From: Strigamia acuminata
Taxonomy: Eukaryota; Arthropoda; Chilopoda; Geophilomorpha; Linotaeniidae
Direction of reading: 5' to 3'
Length of the DNA: 64,000 nucleotides
NCBI GenBank assembly: GCA_949358305.1
Contig: OX442317.1
Span: 2,980,186-3,044,185 of the forward strand
The position numbers were made by a program, and so were the translations under genes. Shown one piece after another: positions 44,177 through 56,008 of this stretch; positions within the stretch are counted from its first letter, which is position 1; every line of letters starts with the position of its first letter. The notes under the pieces were generated by a model. The model searched no databases. It saw nothing but the letters and a program-made list of their open reading frames with translations, and was not told the DNA's origin.

Positions 44177-46352
44177 TCAATTCGTGTTTTTCCAAATATC
44201 CTTTGCGTGTAAAATAAATTTGTCGTAAATGAGCTCCTTCACGTTGACCGCCGTCATGAAATCTGAATGAGCGAAGAGTGGCCATGGAACAAGTTCTTTT
44301 GCCTTCAGATTTGGAAGTTTTCGGCTGAACAGTTCAACATCCAGTGGATCAGCAACTGCGTCGTTAGCTGCGTAAAAAATTACCACTGGGGCACTTATTT
44401 TACTCAGATTGTAAGCTGGAGGCGTTGGCTGAGAATGAAATTCAAAATTTATACATATGCACTAAACGAACAAGTTGTTTATATTAATACTTACTGAGTT
44501 ATACACTTGTAGGTTCATCTTTTTCCCGTAATCATACTTGGCCATTCCTTTGTTAAATAAACCCTGCAGAGGCAAATGAAAGAAGCAATTTGATTTATAC
44601 CAAAACGAGATCCATTTTCTTGTTTCAGTAGAAAATTCCCACAATTTCTGCATTCAAAAAGTCGTGTTTTAAGTGTTTCCAGTGTTTCAGATGTGTTTTT
44701 GTATTTTTGTGTTTTTGTTATGTGATGTTCACAAATATCAAAAACACTTAACGCGATTTGTTGGAAGCAATTAGTGTTGCAGAACTGTCAGATTTACTCT
44801 GTACCAGAAACAAATGAAAATAGTTTTTCGTAGATGATCCGTGTTGGCATACTGGAAAAATAATAGGCTTTCGTGTCTAGCAGAGAAATGATGTTAAAAC
44901 AGTGGTAGTAATAAAGAAAAATATGTACTTGTTTGCATAGATATGGATTATATCCGTCAATACTTGCAAGTAAATAATTGCATAATTGCGAATATGAGGC
45001 ACAAAGATGCATGACGAACTTTAACTTCCATCCGTTCACACGTGCAAGTGGTCGTGGCTTTATCGCAGTAAAGAAATTCTGAAATAAACAGAAGACTTGT
45101 CGTACAAAAATAAACCAATGGGAGTTGATTATGTTACCATTAATTTAGGCAGGAATTTATAAATGGGTGCAGTCGTGTAATGGAAAAATGCAACTGGTGC
45201 GAGAGCAAAAAATCCAGCAACCTAATTAGAAATTTATTTCAATAGTAATTAAACATTAAGTTTGTATTATGTTTTACTTATACTTTAGAGTTATAGGATG
45301 GTTGACCTGAAAGCAGAGCAATCCCAACAGTTGTTCCCAATGAGTGACCAGTTAAGATTAGTTTAGAATGTTTGGTAACATTCAGTACATAGTCTATTGT
45401 ATGTGGTAAATCCTGTTCGGCCATTTCTTGCCACCTGAAATATTTTTCAGTAAGATACAATATCATTACAATATTATTTGGCGCCTGAAATTCCTAGCCC
45501 GTATTTGCAAATTAGATGTGATAAGTTATCACTGATAACCATCAACTCCACCTGTTTGGGTCGGGTTGGACTAGGCCATGTTAATTGATCACATTAGTTG
45601 TGTTTTTAGGACGTTATGGTATGTGAGGTCATAATAATAAATCTTACGAATAGTCCCAGAACTCAGTATCTTTAGTTGTATATTTGTTATGCGATGTATG
45701 GCCATTGCCTCTGAAGTTTCCCATCCAAACATCGAATCCTGCATCTGCCAATATGAAAGCTAAACACAACAATATTTATACAAACACAAGTTAAGTATTT
45801 GTTGGTGTGTTTGTGTTTCACCTGGACTGGAGTGCTGATTTGCAAAGAATTGTCCTGACGAACAAGCAAATCCATGCATTAAAAGGATTGGAATTGCATC
45901 TGGATTCTTATTAGGAATGCGGTAAATGGACAAGGTGTAGCCGTCACCTGTTGAAACTGAATGGTTTTCGCCCGGGTAGCCATACAAATCGAATACTGCA
46001 GTCTGAAATGTATGTTACTTATATTGTGGTTCAAGAAGAAATTAATGGGCATGATTAGAGTTTAATTGGTGGGTTCAATTCGTAAAGAGAGAAATCACTT
46101 TTATTTTTCTTTCTTTCCCATAAGTTGACAAGGAAATGCACATTGGAATAACTTATATTCTTAATTAAATTGAATTTTTTAAATCTGTTGTGTACTCACA
46201 GGTTCAGAAAAAGCTTCTTGCAAAAAAGATGGATCTAAATTTTCACTAAGTGAAAGTTTTTTTAAAATAGAATCGAGCAAAGAATTTGTTTGTTTTTTGA
46301 CATTTCCATGCAGAAAAAAAAAATAAACTAGAAGCATCAAATAAAAATACAT
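44177..46352 (-). CDS. acid lipase 7 of tandem array
   Basis: First exon 46352-46200, last exon 44428-44177; open in all exons checked. GHSLGTT, AANDA and AHSDFM are present. Exon 6 is two codons shorter than in the other copies ([19 protein letters not shown]; the usual KT before the second Cys region is missing), and the exon stays in frame. Exon 1 is the most diverged ([27 protein letters not shown]). Total length is therefore about 407 aa. Confidence 0.87.
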
Positions 46353-47937
46353 GCTTAGTTGTTTGAAATTACAAAACAATTGAAATTAATTTTAGCATCA
46401 ATGGTATGTACTTGTGCTATACTGTTCTTTATAATAAAAGGCGCAGATGTTTATTTGTTTTATTTTCGTTACCTACGGCTTAAAATGCGAACGCACGAGG
46501 AGAGCCATTTGAAAACATCAGTTGTTCATATTTAGTTTGATATTTGATTCTGTGGTTGTGTCTGTTCTTAGTGTATCTGTGTCTCCACCAGCTTCTAACC
46601 CTTGTAAACCTGCAATAAATTAATTTTCTATTTAAATTTTAGTGTTTTGAATTCTTTTTGTAATTGGTTTCATTAGAAAATCGGCATTATTGGGTTTTGT
46701 CCGGACTTCACAGCGATTTTTTCCTATATGGGACGCATCGCTTGTCCGGAATCGGGAAGGCGAAGCCGTCCGGAACAAAGATCAAATTTTCCATTGCTTC
46801 TTATTGGTTGGGTCCGGGTCACGGAAAACTTATCTGGGCCACACAGTTGTCTGGACGGTGCTATGTCCGGGCTAAGCAGCTTAAACTGTACTGTTGTGGA
46901 AATTAAACAATAACATCTCTATATCGTTTTATATCGCCTCATTGTCATAATATCGAATAATGAATTCTTTTACTTTGCACGTGTGCTTTGCCCAACCCTT
47001 CTTTTTAATTATTAAGCCTGAAATAAACTCATAAGTTGCTTCATCTTCATAAGCCTCGGTTCTCACAAATGTAGATGCGATTTATTGTATAGAAAAGTTT
47101 AAAATTGGTCAGTTGAAAGGTTTAATGACGAAGTGAAGATCATTAAACTTTGAGTTTGCGCCTGATATCTTGATGCCAAATTTACGTTGCAACGTATATT
47201 TTTAAATTTTAGTCATTATTTAGCAGTGTTAAGCATAATAATAGGCCTAATAATGCTAAATAAAGTTAATAAACAACAATAAATTTATTAAAAAGAGTAA
47301 TTTACTAACAGCATTGTTGCTTTAGTTAATTTGTAAACCATTAAATCCATGTAGCTCATAACACCGTAATTATTCATTTGGAGCGGTCGAAATTCCATGT
47401 CTTTTCTCATACTTTATTTTTGTTGTTTAGGACATGCGGCACGCAGCAGCCGTGAGTTCACTGACGTCATAAATTTCTCGCGTTTGTTAAACATTGCAAC
47501 AAAATGGCGGCATTGATGTGGGCGATTAAGACGAGGAAAGTGCCACCGGATTGCGTTATCGATGGGTAGGAAAGGATTTATTCATGACAAATTTAAGGAA
47601 TCATAAGTTACGAGCGAAATCTTTCGTTTTAATATTTTAGATCGAAATATTTTCGGAGAAAATTCATGAATTCAGAGGTCGGCGTTAGTGCGTTGCCTTC
47701 GTCAAATATGTGCCGGAATTTCAAAGGTAAAACAATTAATCTGAACTCCTTTGTCAAAATTAAGTGGGATAATCACAAGCTCAGCGGTAATTATTCCGAT
47801 TGCAATTTTTTTTTCTGTGAAATCTTGATGAATTTAAGTTAAACAAATGGCTTTGTACCAACGAAAATTTAAATGTTTTCTTGAACATTGAATTTATTTG
47901 ACAATTTAGGGTAGATTGTTACACGCAGATTAATTAT
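46353..47937. other. spacer between lipases 7 and 8
   Basis: Promoter block of lipase 7, then a TCCGGAC-rich patch (about 46690-46880) with short CDS-like frames that look incidental, the dispersed repeat (47152-47290), and the second open copy of the captured plus-strand exons (47504-47565 and 47641-47726). Confidence 0.5.
47504..47726 (+). pseudogene. second copy of captured 5' exons
   Basis: Exon 1 (47504-47565) begins MAALMWAIKTRKVPPDCVID. Exon 2 (47641-47726) reads GSKYFRRKFMNSEVGVSAL and ends at a GTAAAA donor. Open and correctly phased like the 43733 copy, but no downstream exons exist before lipase 8. Confidence 0.5.
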
Positions 47938-50837
47938 TTAATTCGTATTTTTCCAAATATCTTTTGCGTGTAAAATAAATTTATCGTAAACGAGCTCTTT
48001 TACGTTCATCGCGATCATGAAATCTGAATGAGTGAAGAGTGGCCATGGAACAAGTTCTTTTGCCTTCAGATTTGGAAGTTTTCGGCTGAGCAGTTCGACA
48101 TCCAGTGGATCAGCAGCTCCGTCGTTAGCTCCGTGAAAAATTACCACTGGGGAACTTATTTCACTCAGATTGTAAGCTGGAGGTGTTGGCTAAGAATGAA
48201 ATTCAAAATTTATACGTACCGTACTGCCTTGATTTAACGCCGGTCGTATCTAAACGCCGGCTCCTGATTAAACGCCGGGCAAACTCAGAACGAAAAGGCA
48301 ATAAACGCCGGCCTTAAATAAACGCCGGGTTTGTTTAAACGCCGGTTTTAAACGTTTTTTAGACGAATATACGGTAATTTAACGTAAATGATTGGGTGGC
48401 GGCAGTAAAAAAACCTTTTTTTTTCGTTAGACGCCCGGCGCGAATAATCGCCGGGCTTTGAATAATCGCCGGAGGGGTCGACTTGGAAAAGTAAATAAAC
48501 GCCCCGGCGTTAAATCGAGGCAGTACGGTATACACTAAATCAATAAGTTGTTTGGAATAATATAGGGTGTCCCAAAAATAACGCAAGATTTGAATCAGCC
48601 GCCATTTGTGCAGTAAATTGTTGGAAACCCTGAAACAACAACGATTTGACAGTTTAGTGTTTTATCTGCCGAAATTGGATTATATTAATGTGGCCAATAT
48701 GTGGTTTCAACAAGACGGTGCCACATGCCATATTGCCATACAACCATGGAAACAATTCAATTACTGCATGAGACATCACCGGTTTCGGTGATCAGAATTG
48801 GCCCCTTTTTCTTGCACCGTCTTGTTGAAACCACTTATTGGCCACATCAATATAATCCAATTTCGGCAGATAAAACACTAGACTTTCAGCTGTCAAATCG
48901 TTGTTGTTTCAGGGTTGCCAACAATTTACCGCACAAATGACGGTTAATTCAAATCTTGCGTTATTTTTGGGACACCCTGTACTTACTGAGTTATACAGTT
49001 GTAGATTTATCTTTTTCCCGTAATCATACTTGGCCATTCCTTTGTTAAATAAACCCTGCAGAGGCAAATGAAAGAAGCAATTTGATTTATACCAAAACGA
49101 GATCCATTTTCTTGTTTCAGTAGAAAATTCCCACTATTTCTGCTTTCAAAAATGCGTATTTTAAGTGTTTCCAGTGTTTTAGATGTTTCTGTTTTTGTTT
49201 TGTGATGTTAGGAAATGCAAAAACAAAAATTCACAAACATCAAAAACACTTAACACGATTTGTTGGAAGCAACTAGTGTTGCAGAACCGTCAGATTTACT
49301 CTTTACCTGTAAGAAATGAAAATAGCTTTTCGAAGATGATCCGTGTTGGCATGCTGGGAAAGAAATAGGCTGTCGTGTCTATCAGAAAAATGATGTTAAA
49401 ACAGTGGTACTAATACGCTTTAAAGAAAAATCTGTACTTGGTTGCTTAGATATGGATCATATCCGTCAATACTTGCGTATAAAGTATTGCATAATTGCGA
49501 ATATGTTTTTGAGGCACAAAAATGCATGACGAACTTAAACTTCCATCCGTTCATACGTGCCACTGGTCGTGGCTTTATCCCAGTAAACGAATTCTGAAAT
49601 AAACATAGAAGACTTATCGGACAAAAATAAACCAATGAGAATTGATTATGTTACCAAAAATTTAGGCAGGAATTTATAAGGGATTGCAGTCATGTAATTG
49701 AGAAATGCAACTGGTGCGAGAGCAAAAAATCCAGCAACCTAATTAGACATTTATTTTTATAATAATTAAACATTAAGTTTGTATTATGTTTTATTTATAC
49801 TTTGGAGTTATAGGATGGTTGACCTGATAGCAGAGCAATTCCAACAGTTGTTCCCAATGAGTGACCGGTTAAGATTAGTTTAGAATGTTTGGTAACATTC
49901 AGAACATAGTCTATTGTGTGTGGTAAATCCTGTTCGGCCATGTCCTGCCACCTGAAATATTTTTCAGTAAGATACAATATCATTACAATATTATTTGGCG
50001 CCTGAAATTCCTAGTCCGTATTTGTAAATTAGATATGCCGGCTCCTGAGAACCATCAATTCCACCTGGTGTGGATCGGTTAGACTAGGCCATGTGAATTG
50101 ATTACATTAGTTGTGTTCTTAGGATGTCATGGTATGGGAAGTCATAATAATAAACACTTACGAATAGTCCCAGAACTTAGTATCTTCAGTTGTATATTTG
50201 TTATGTGAAGTATGGTCATTTCCTCTGAAGTTTCCTATCCAAACATCGAATCCTGCATCTGCCAATATGAAAGCTAAACACAACAGAATAATCATACGAA
50301 CACAAGTTAAGTATTTGTTGGTGTGTTTGTGTTTCACCTGGACTGGCGTGCCGATTTGCAAAGAATTGTGATGACGAACAAGCTAATCCATGCATTAAAA
50401 GTATTGGAATTGCATCTGGATTCTTATTAGGAATGCGATAAATGGACAACCTGTAGCCATCACCTGTTGAAACTGAATGGTTTTCGCCCGGGTAGCCATA
50501 CAAATTGAATACCGCAGTCTGAAATGTATGTTACTTATATTGTGGTTCAAGAGTGGCATGATTAGAGTTTAATTGGAGAGAAATCACTTTTCTTTTTTCT
50601 TACTTTCCCATAAGTTGACAAGGAAATGCGCATTGGAATATATCCTTAATTAAATTGATTTCTTTAAATCGGTTGTGTACTCACAGGTTCTGCAAAAGCT
50701 TCTTGCAAAATAGATGGATCTATATTTCCACTAAGTGAAAGTTTTTCCAAAATTGAATCGAGCAAATAATTTGGTTGCTCTTCGGCATTTCCATGCAGGA
50801 AAAGAAAATGGACTAGAAGCATCAAATAAAAATACAT
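47938..50837 (-). CDS. acid lipase 8 of tandem array
   Basis: First exon 50837-50685, last exon 48189-47938; open in all exons checked. GHSLGTT, FHGANDG and THSDFM form the triad; exon 1 has [11 protein letters not shown]. Two different miniature elements (48219-48528, 48563-48979) sit in the intron between exons 8 and 9, stretching it from about 60 to about 790 bases. The right-hand one begins only about seven bases after the exon 8 donor, whose GTAAGTA is intact. The upstream region differs from lipases 1-7: TATATAAA and a GTTTTGTTGCG block, shared with lipase 9. Confidence 0.87.
48219..48528. mobile_element. GC-rich miniature element with AACGCCGG repeats
   Basis: 310 bp, TA on both sides (48217-48218, 48529-48530), ends CCGTACTGCCTTGATTTAAC and GTTAAATCGAGGCAGTACGG. 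The interior carries about nine copies of AACGCCGG or AATCGCCGG in both orientations and is far more GC-rich than its surroundings. Other lipase copies read TATACGTATGCAC here. Confidence 0.88.
48563..48979. mobile_element. foldback element with inverted transposase fragment
   Basis: 417 bp, TA on both sides (48561-48562, 48980-48981). Ends TAGGGTGTCCCAAAAATAAC and TTATTTTTGGGACACCCTG; the arms pair over well over 100 bases. Each arm contains a piece of an IS630/mariner-type transposase: the plus strand reads [13 protein letters not shown], the D-containing motif, and the other arm is its inverted copy. No complete transposase. Confidence 0.88.
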
Positions 50838-51845
50838 GCTTAGTTGTTAGAAAATTGCGCAACAAATGAACTTTATATGTAGCTACAACGCTATGTGTAA
50901 TTGTGTTATATTGTCGTTTATATAACAAGAGCAGATGTTTGTTTTGTTGCGAATGGAGGAAATTTATTCAAAGTCAGGTTTTGGTTGAAGGTCACTAAAT
51001 TTACATATTAACTGTCTTAAAATACAAGAGAGAATCTCTGATGACTGTCTTAGGATAAAAATAAGATTAAATTTTATATATAGCCATGGATGGTTACTGC
51101 ACATGTGCAGCCATGGTCGGTCATTTCTGTCTTCTTTTGAAAAATCCTTCTGCACATGTGCACAATCACATTTTTCCAGGTGCAATCGCATTTTTCCTAG
51201 TAGGAGCACATGTTTTAGGACTAATTTTAACACGCCACCTAGTGCAAACAGGTTGCAAAGCGGTGTATGGCGCTCCCAATTAGGGTGTTTTATTGTATAA
51301 ATATTATTGAAAAACTATTTGTATTTAGACATTATAAAATGAGAAAAAAAAGTTTTTGAGGATTAAAAGTTAACCTCCTTAATTAATTTTCAGTAAAAAA
51401 AGAATTACAGTGATTTTTCCACTTGGGTAATTTTTTTGACCCACCATGGCTATGGAAAGGTTAATACTGGTTTCTGGTGCCAAGAATTTTTAATGGTGAA
51501 ATGGTTTCTTGCTGGCTGGTTTAATCAAATCGTGATTTTTTTTTTGTTCAAATTTGAATTTGTATTGACAAATCCTCGTAGAAAATTCATCGCAAGCTTG
51601 ATTGATTGTCGCAATTACGTCAGCCCTCATTTTCTTATTCAGGCGAGAAGATCAAAATTAAGTGAGATAATCACAAGCTCAGTGACAATTGTTTAAAAAT
51701 TGCCAATTACAATAATTTTTTCTCTGAAATCTGAAGATTTTAGTTAAACAAAATGGCGTTGTGCCAACAAAAAATTACATGTTTTCTTGAATATTGAATT
51801 TATTAAAAAACCCAGGGCAGATATTGTTTCGCACAAATTAACTAC
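50838..51845. other. spacer between lipases 8 and 9
   Basis: Starts with the alternative lipase promoter (TATATAAA near 50918, about 80 bases before the start codon). It then holds a dispersed repeat (about 51080-51480) that recurs at the right end of the window, and the 3' flank of lipase 9. Short reading frames in the repeat look incidental. Confidence 0.55.
51080..51480. repeat. dispersed repeat, copy 1
   Basis: Contains CTGCACATGTGCA, CCAGGTGCAATCGCATTTTT and GACCCACCATGGCTATGG, all found in the same order at about 63495-63945. Identity is around 80% by eye. No terminal repeats or coding frame identified. Confidence 0.75.
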
Positions 51846-54789
51846 TCAATTCGTGTTTTTCCAAATATCCTTTGCGTGTAAAATAAATTTGTCGTAAACG
51901 AGCTCCTTCATGTTGACCGCCATCATGAAATCTGAATGAGCGAAGAGTGGCCATGGAACAAGTTCTTTTGCCTTCAGATTTGGAAGTTCTCGGCTGAACA
52001 GTTCAACATTCAGTGGAGTAGCATCTGCGTCGTTAGCAGCGTAAAAAATTACCACTGGGGCACTTATTTTACTCAGATTGTAAGCTGGAGGTGTTGGCTG
52101 AGAATGAAATTCAAAATTTATGCTTATACATTAAACCAACAAGTTGTTTGGAATAATACTTACTGAGTTATACACTTGTAGGTTTATCTTTTTCCCGTAA
52201 TCATACTTGGCCATTCCTTTGTTAAGTAAAATCTGCAGAGGCAAATGAAAGAAGCAACTTGATTTATACCAAAACGAGATCCTTTTTCTTGTTTCGGTAG
52301 AAAATTCCCACTATTTCTGCATTCAAAAATGCGTGTTTTAAGTGTTTCCAGTGTTTTAGATGTTTCTGTTTTTGTTTTGTGATGTTAGGAAATCCAAAAA
52401 CAAAAATTCACAAACATCAAAAACACTTAGCACGATTTGTTGGAAGCAACTAGTGTTGCAGAACCGTCAGATTTACTCTTTACCTGAATGAAATGAAAAT
52501 AAGTTTTCGAAGATGTTCCGTGTTGGCATGCTGAAAAAAAATAGGCTGAAGTGTCTAGCAGAAAAATGATGTTAAAACAGTGGTAATAATACGCTTTCAA
52601 GAAAAAACAGTACTTGGTTCTTTAGATATGGATCATATCCGTCAATAATTGCGTAATAATTATTGCATAATTGCGAATATGTTTTTGAAGCACAAAAATG
52701 CATGAGGAAGTTTAACTTCCGTTCGTTCATACGTGAAACTGGTTGTGGCTTTTCCGCAGTAAACAAATTCTGAAATAAACATAGAAGACTTATCGGACAA
52801 AAATAAACCAATGGGAATTGATTATGTTACCCATAATTTAGGTAGGACTTTATAAGGGAGTGCAGTTGTGAAATGGAAAAATGCAACTGGTGCGAGAGCA
52901 AAAAATCCAGCAACCTAATTAGAAATTTATTTCAACAGTAATTAAACATTAAGTTTGTCTTATGTTTTACTTATACTTTAGAGTTATAGGATGGTTGACC
53001 TGAAAGCAGAGCACTCCCAACAATTGTTCCTAACGAGTGACCAGTTAAGATTAGTTTAGAATGTTTGGTAACATTCAGGACATAGTCTATTGTATATGAT
53101 AAATCCTGTTCGGCCATTTCTTGCCACCTGAAATATTTTTTATTAAGATATAATATCCTTCCAATATTATTTAGCTTGTGAAATTCTTAGCCCGTATTTG
53201 CAAGTTAGATGTGATAACCATCAGCCATCAACCATCAACTCCACCTGGTGGGGTCCGGTTGGACTAGGCCATGTTAATTGATCACATTAGTTGTGTTCTT
53301 AGGATGTCATGGTATGTGAGGTCATAATAATAAACACTTACGAATAATCCCAAAACTCGGTATCTTTAGTTGTATATTTGTTATGTGATGTATGGCGATA
53401 GTTTCTGAAGTTTCCCATCCAAACATCGAATCCTGCATCTGCCAATATGAAAGCTAAACACAACCTTAATAATTATACAAACACAAGTTAAGTATTTGTT
53501 TGCGTGTTTGTGTTTTACCTGGACTGGCGTGCTGATTTATAAAGAATTGTGATGACGAACAAGTTAATCCATGCAGTAAAAGGATTGGAATTGCATCTGG
53601 ATTCTTATTAGGAATGCGGTAAATGGACAACTTGTAGCCGTCACCTGTTAAAACTGAATGGTTTTCGCCCGGGTAGCCATACAAATTGAATACTGCAGTC
53701 TGAAATGTATGTTAGTTGTGTGAAATTAATGGGCATGATTAGAGTTTAATTGGTTGGTTCAATTCGTAAAGAGAGAAGTCACTTTTCTTTTTCTTTCTTT
53801 CCCATAAGTTGACAAGGAAATGCGCATTGGAATACAGGGTGAACAAAAAGTCTATCACTATAGTAAATATTTCTGAAAGTGCTGACAATTCATCTGATCT
53901 AATGATGGTAATGTATTAAAGTTGGGTGGGGCAATCTTTTGGTGACCCGAAATTTGACCTTGGGATGTTCCTTCAAGGTCATTGGGAAATTATCTCGGAA
54001 ACCGTTAGAGATAGACAGAAATTTTCAATTGTAAATTTGTAGAGCAACATTTGTTTGGTCTAAAAATGACTAATTCTCAAATCGTTTGTACTAAAAAATT
54101 TTATGAAAATCGCAATTGAAAAAGTAGTTTTGAAAAGAAAAAGTTGTTAAAAAAAACAGTTTTCTGCCCATATCTCTGCAACGGTGCCAGATATGCAAAT
54201 TCCGACCAGGGGAATCGATTTTTTGGGTCATTTTACGTCTAATCAGCACGTTTTTGGCACTTTTTCAATTTTGGCCATGTTATCCTTTGACTTGTGTCTA
54301 CTTTTTCAATTGCGATTTTCTTAAATATTTTTAGTACAAAAGATTTGACAATTAGTCATTTTTAGACTAAACAAATGTTGCTCTACAAATTTACAATTGG
54401 ACATTTCTGTCTATCTCTAACGATTTCCGAGATAATTTCCCAATGACCTTGAAGGAACATCCCAAGGTCAAATTTCGGGTCACCAAAAGATTGCCCCACC
54501 CAACTTTAATACCTTACCATCATTAGATCAGATGAATTGTCAGCACTTTCAGAAATATTTACTATAGTGATAGACTTTTTGTTCACCCTGTATATCCTTA
54601 ATTAAATTTATTTCTTTAAATCGGTTGTGTACTCACAGGTTCTGCAAAAGCTTCTTGCAAAATAGATGGATCTATATTTCCACTAAGTGAAAGTTTTTTC
54701 AAAATGGAATCGAGCAAAGAATTTGGTTGCTCTTCGGCATTTCCATGCAGAAAAAAAAAATGGACTAGAAGCATCAAATAAAAATACAT
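51846..54789 (-). CDS. acid lipase 9, probable frameshift in exon 7
   Basis: First exon 54789-54637, last exon 52097-51846. In exon 7 the T run (minus strand) after CAGCCTA is 8 bases (plus-strand A run about 52534-52541), against 9 positions in the other copies. This one-base loss shifts the frame in the QHGSS segment and removes the correct reading of exons 8 and 9. As read it is a pseudogene; a homopolymer sequencing error is possible because all other exons are open. The nucleophile region is also altered: [12 protein letters not shown]. Intron 1 carries a 756 bp foldback element. Promoter type is as in lipase 8. Confidence 0.8.
53835..54590. mobile_element. 756 bp foldback element with about 300 bp arms
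   Basis: TA on both sides (53833-53834, 54591-54592). Ends CAGGGTGAACAAAAAGTCTA and TAGACTTTTTGTTCACCCTG. The arms 53835-54130 and 54295-54590 are near-perfect inverted copies, leaving a loop of about 165 bases. Other copies read GGAATATATCC (single TA) at this site. No coding capacity. A transcript would fold into one long hairpin. Confidence 0.92.
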
Positions 54790-56008
54790 GCTTAGTTGTT
54801 ATAAAATTAGGCAACAAATGAAGTTTTTTGTCGGCTACAACGCTATGTGTAATTGTGTTACATTGTTGTTTATATTGAAAGGCGCAGATGTTTGTTTTGT
54901 CGCGAATCAACACGTGGAGGAAATTTATTCTATGTCAGGTTTTGGTTGAAGGTCACTAAATTGACATATTAACTGTCTCAAAATACAAGAGAGAATTTCT
55001 GATGATTGTCTTAGTATAAAAATAAGATTAAATCACTATTTAGCGGGATTAATCCGATTCCAACGCCGAAACTAATCGGCAGCTGGCAGCTGTCAGTTGT
55101 GAGCTGTAGACTGTCGCGGCCGTCACCGACTGTCGACCGTCAGCTGCCGCCAAATTTTGACTGTCAGCTGCCGATTTTAATAAGAGATTCTTCAGTGACA
55201 GCTCTACACCACTAGAGGTCAGCAAGGATCCACTCCAGTCCTCCATTCAACTCAACCTTCATTCGTCAGCTCTCATTTTCTTAGTCAGGCAAGAAGAACC
55301 TGTACTCAGTTTTATATTTAATTTGATATTCGATTCTGCGGTTGTGTCTGGTCCTAGTGTCTGCAAGCTGCCTGCAAAGTTTATGAGACGACGACAAAGT
55401 AGTAAAAGTCAAGAAAAGATTGCAAAGTTTATTAGAAAAATGAAGATGAATATAGACAAAATGAAGCGATCGGAATCATTAGTTGTAACCGAAGGTTTTT
55501 CGCTCCGGGTTGCCTTACAAATTGAATATGGCAGTCTGACTTGACAAAGTAATTGATATGGATATCAAACTTTGTTGAAAAATTGTATGCTCACACGGCT
55601 GTGGAAAATGAATGCAAATCTTTCCTTTCAGTAAAATATGCTTTTGGGAATGGAAGCGAAGAATGAAAGCGAAGTCAATGCTTGAGTTTCTGAATACACT
55701 TGCAGAAAAAAAGGAAACACTAGCAGCTTTGAATGAGACCACCTGCTTGGCTTTAAAATGAAAGAACAAATGTCAGCAACAGTTCGGGAAAGGAGTTAAA
55801 GGAGTTTTTTTTTTAACTTATATTTTTTATGATTGATGGTTGAAAACACAGAAACATGAAGAACGTTGATTACAAATAGAAAATATTGTTACGCGTGCGG
55901 ACCGTTCCGAATGTCGGCCAATTCGTAGCGCGCTATCTGGCTAAAGTGAAGGTTAAAGTTGCTAAATTTTGTCAACAGATGGCGGCGGCGTTTGGCTTTG
56001 TCATCGTC
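54790..56008. other. right edge of lipase array and gap before receptor 1
   Basis: The lipase 9 promoter block is followed by a short GC-richer patch with CAGCTG-type inverted motifs (about 55060-55170). Next comes upstream-type sequence of another array unit (about 55310-55440) and a decayed piece of lipase exon 2 (listed separately). Beyond about 55560 there is no gene until the last exon of the first gustatory receptor. Confidence 0.55.
55490..55540 (-). pseudogene. decayed fragment of lipase exon 2
   Basis: On the minus strand an AG acceptor and ACTGCCATATTCAATTTGTA correspond to the start of lipase exon 2 (TAVFNLYG in the array). Here TAA follows TTG and closes the frame, and similarity fades after about 50 bases. 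It marks the truncated edge of a tenth unit. Confidence 0.6.

Noticed and set aside
46664-46913. Three overlapping plus-strand frames of 61-80 codons in the lipase 7-8 spacer
   Set aside because: They lie in a TCCGGAC-rich patch, are mutually overlapping, and lack splice or family support.
21149-52166. A plus-strand frame of about 76 codons (begins [11 protein letters not shown]) repeated opposite each lipase last exon
   Set aside because: It is the antisense shadow of the conserved last exon; it has no splice signals or independent conservation pattern, and its similarity follows from the lipase coding sequence.
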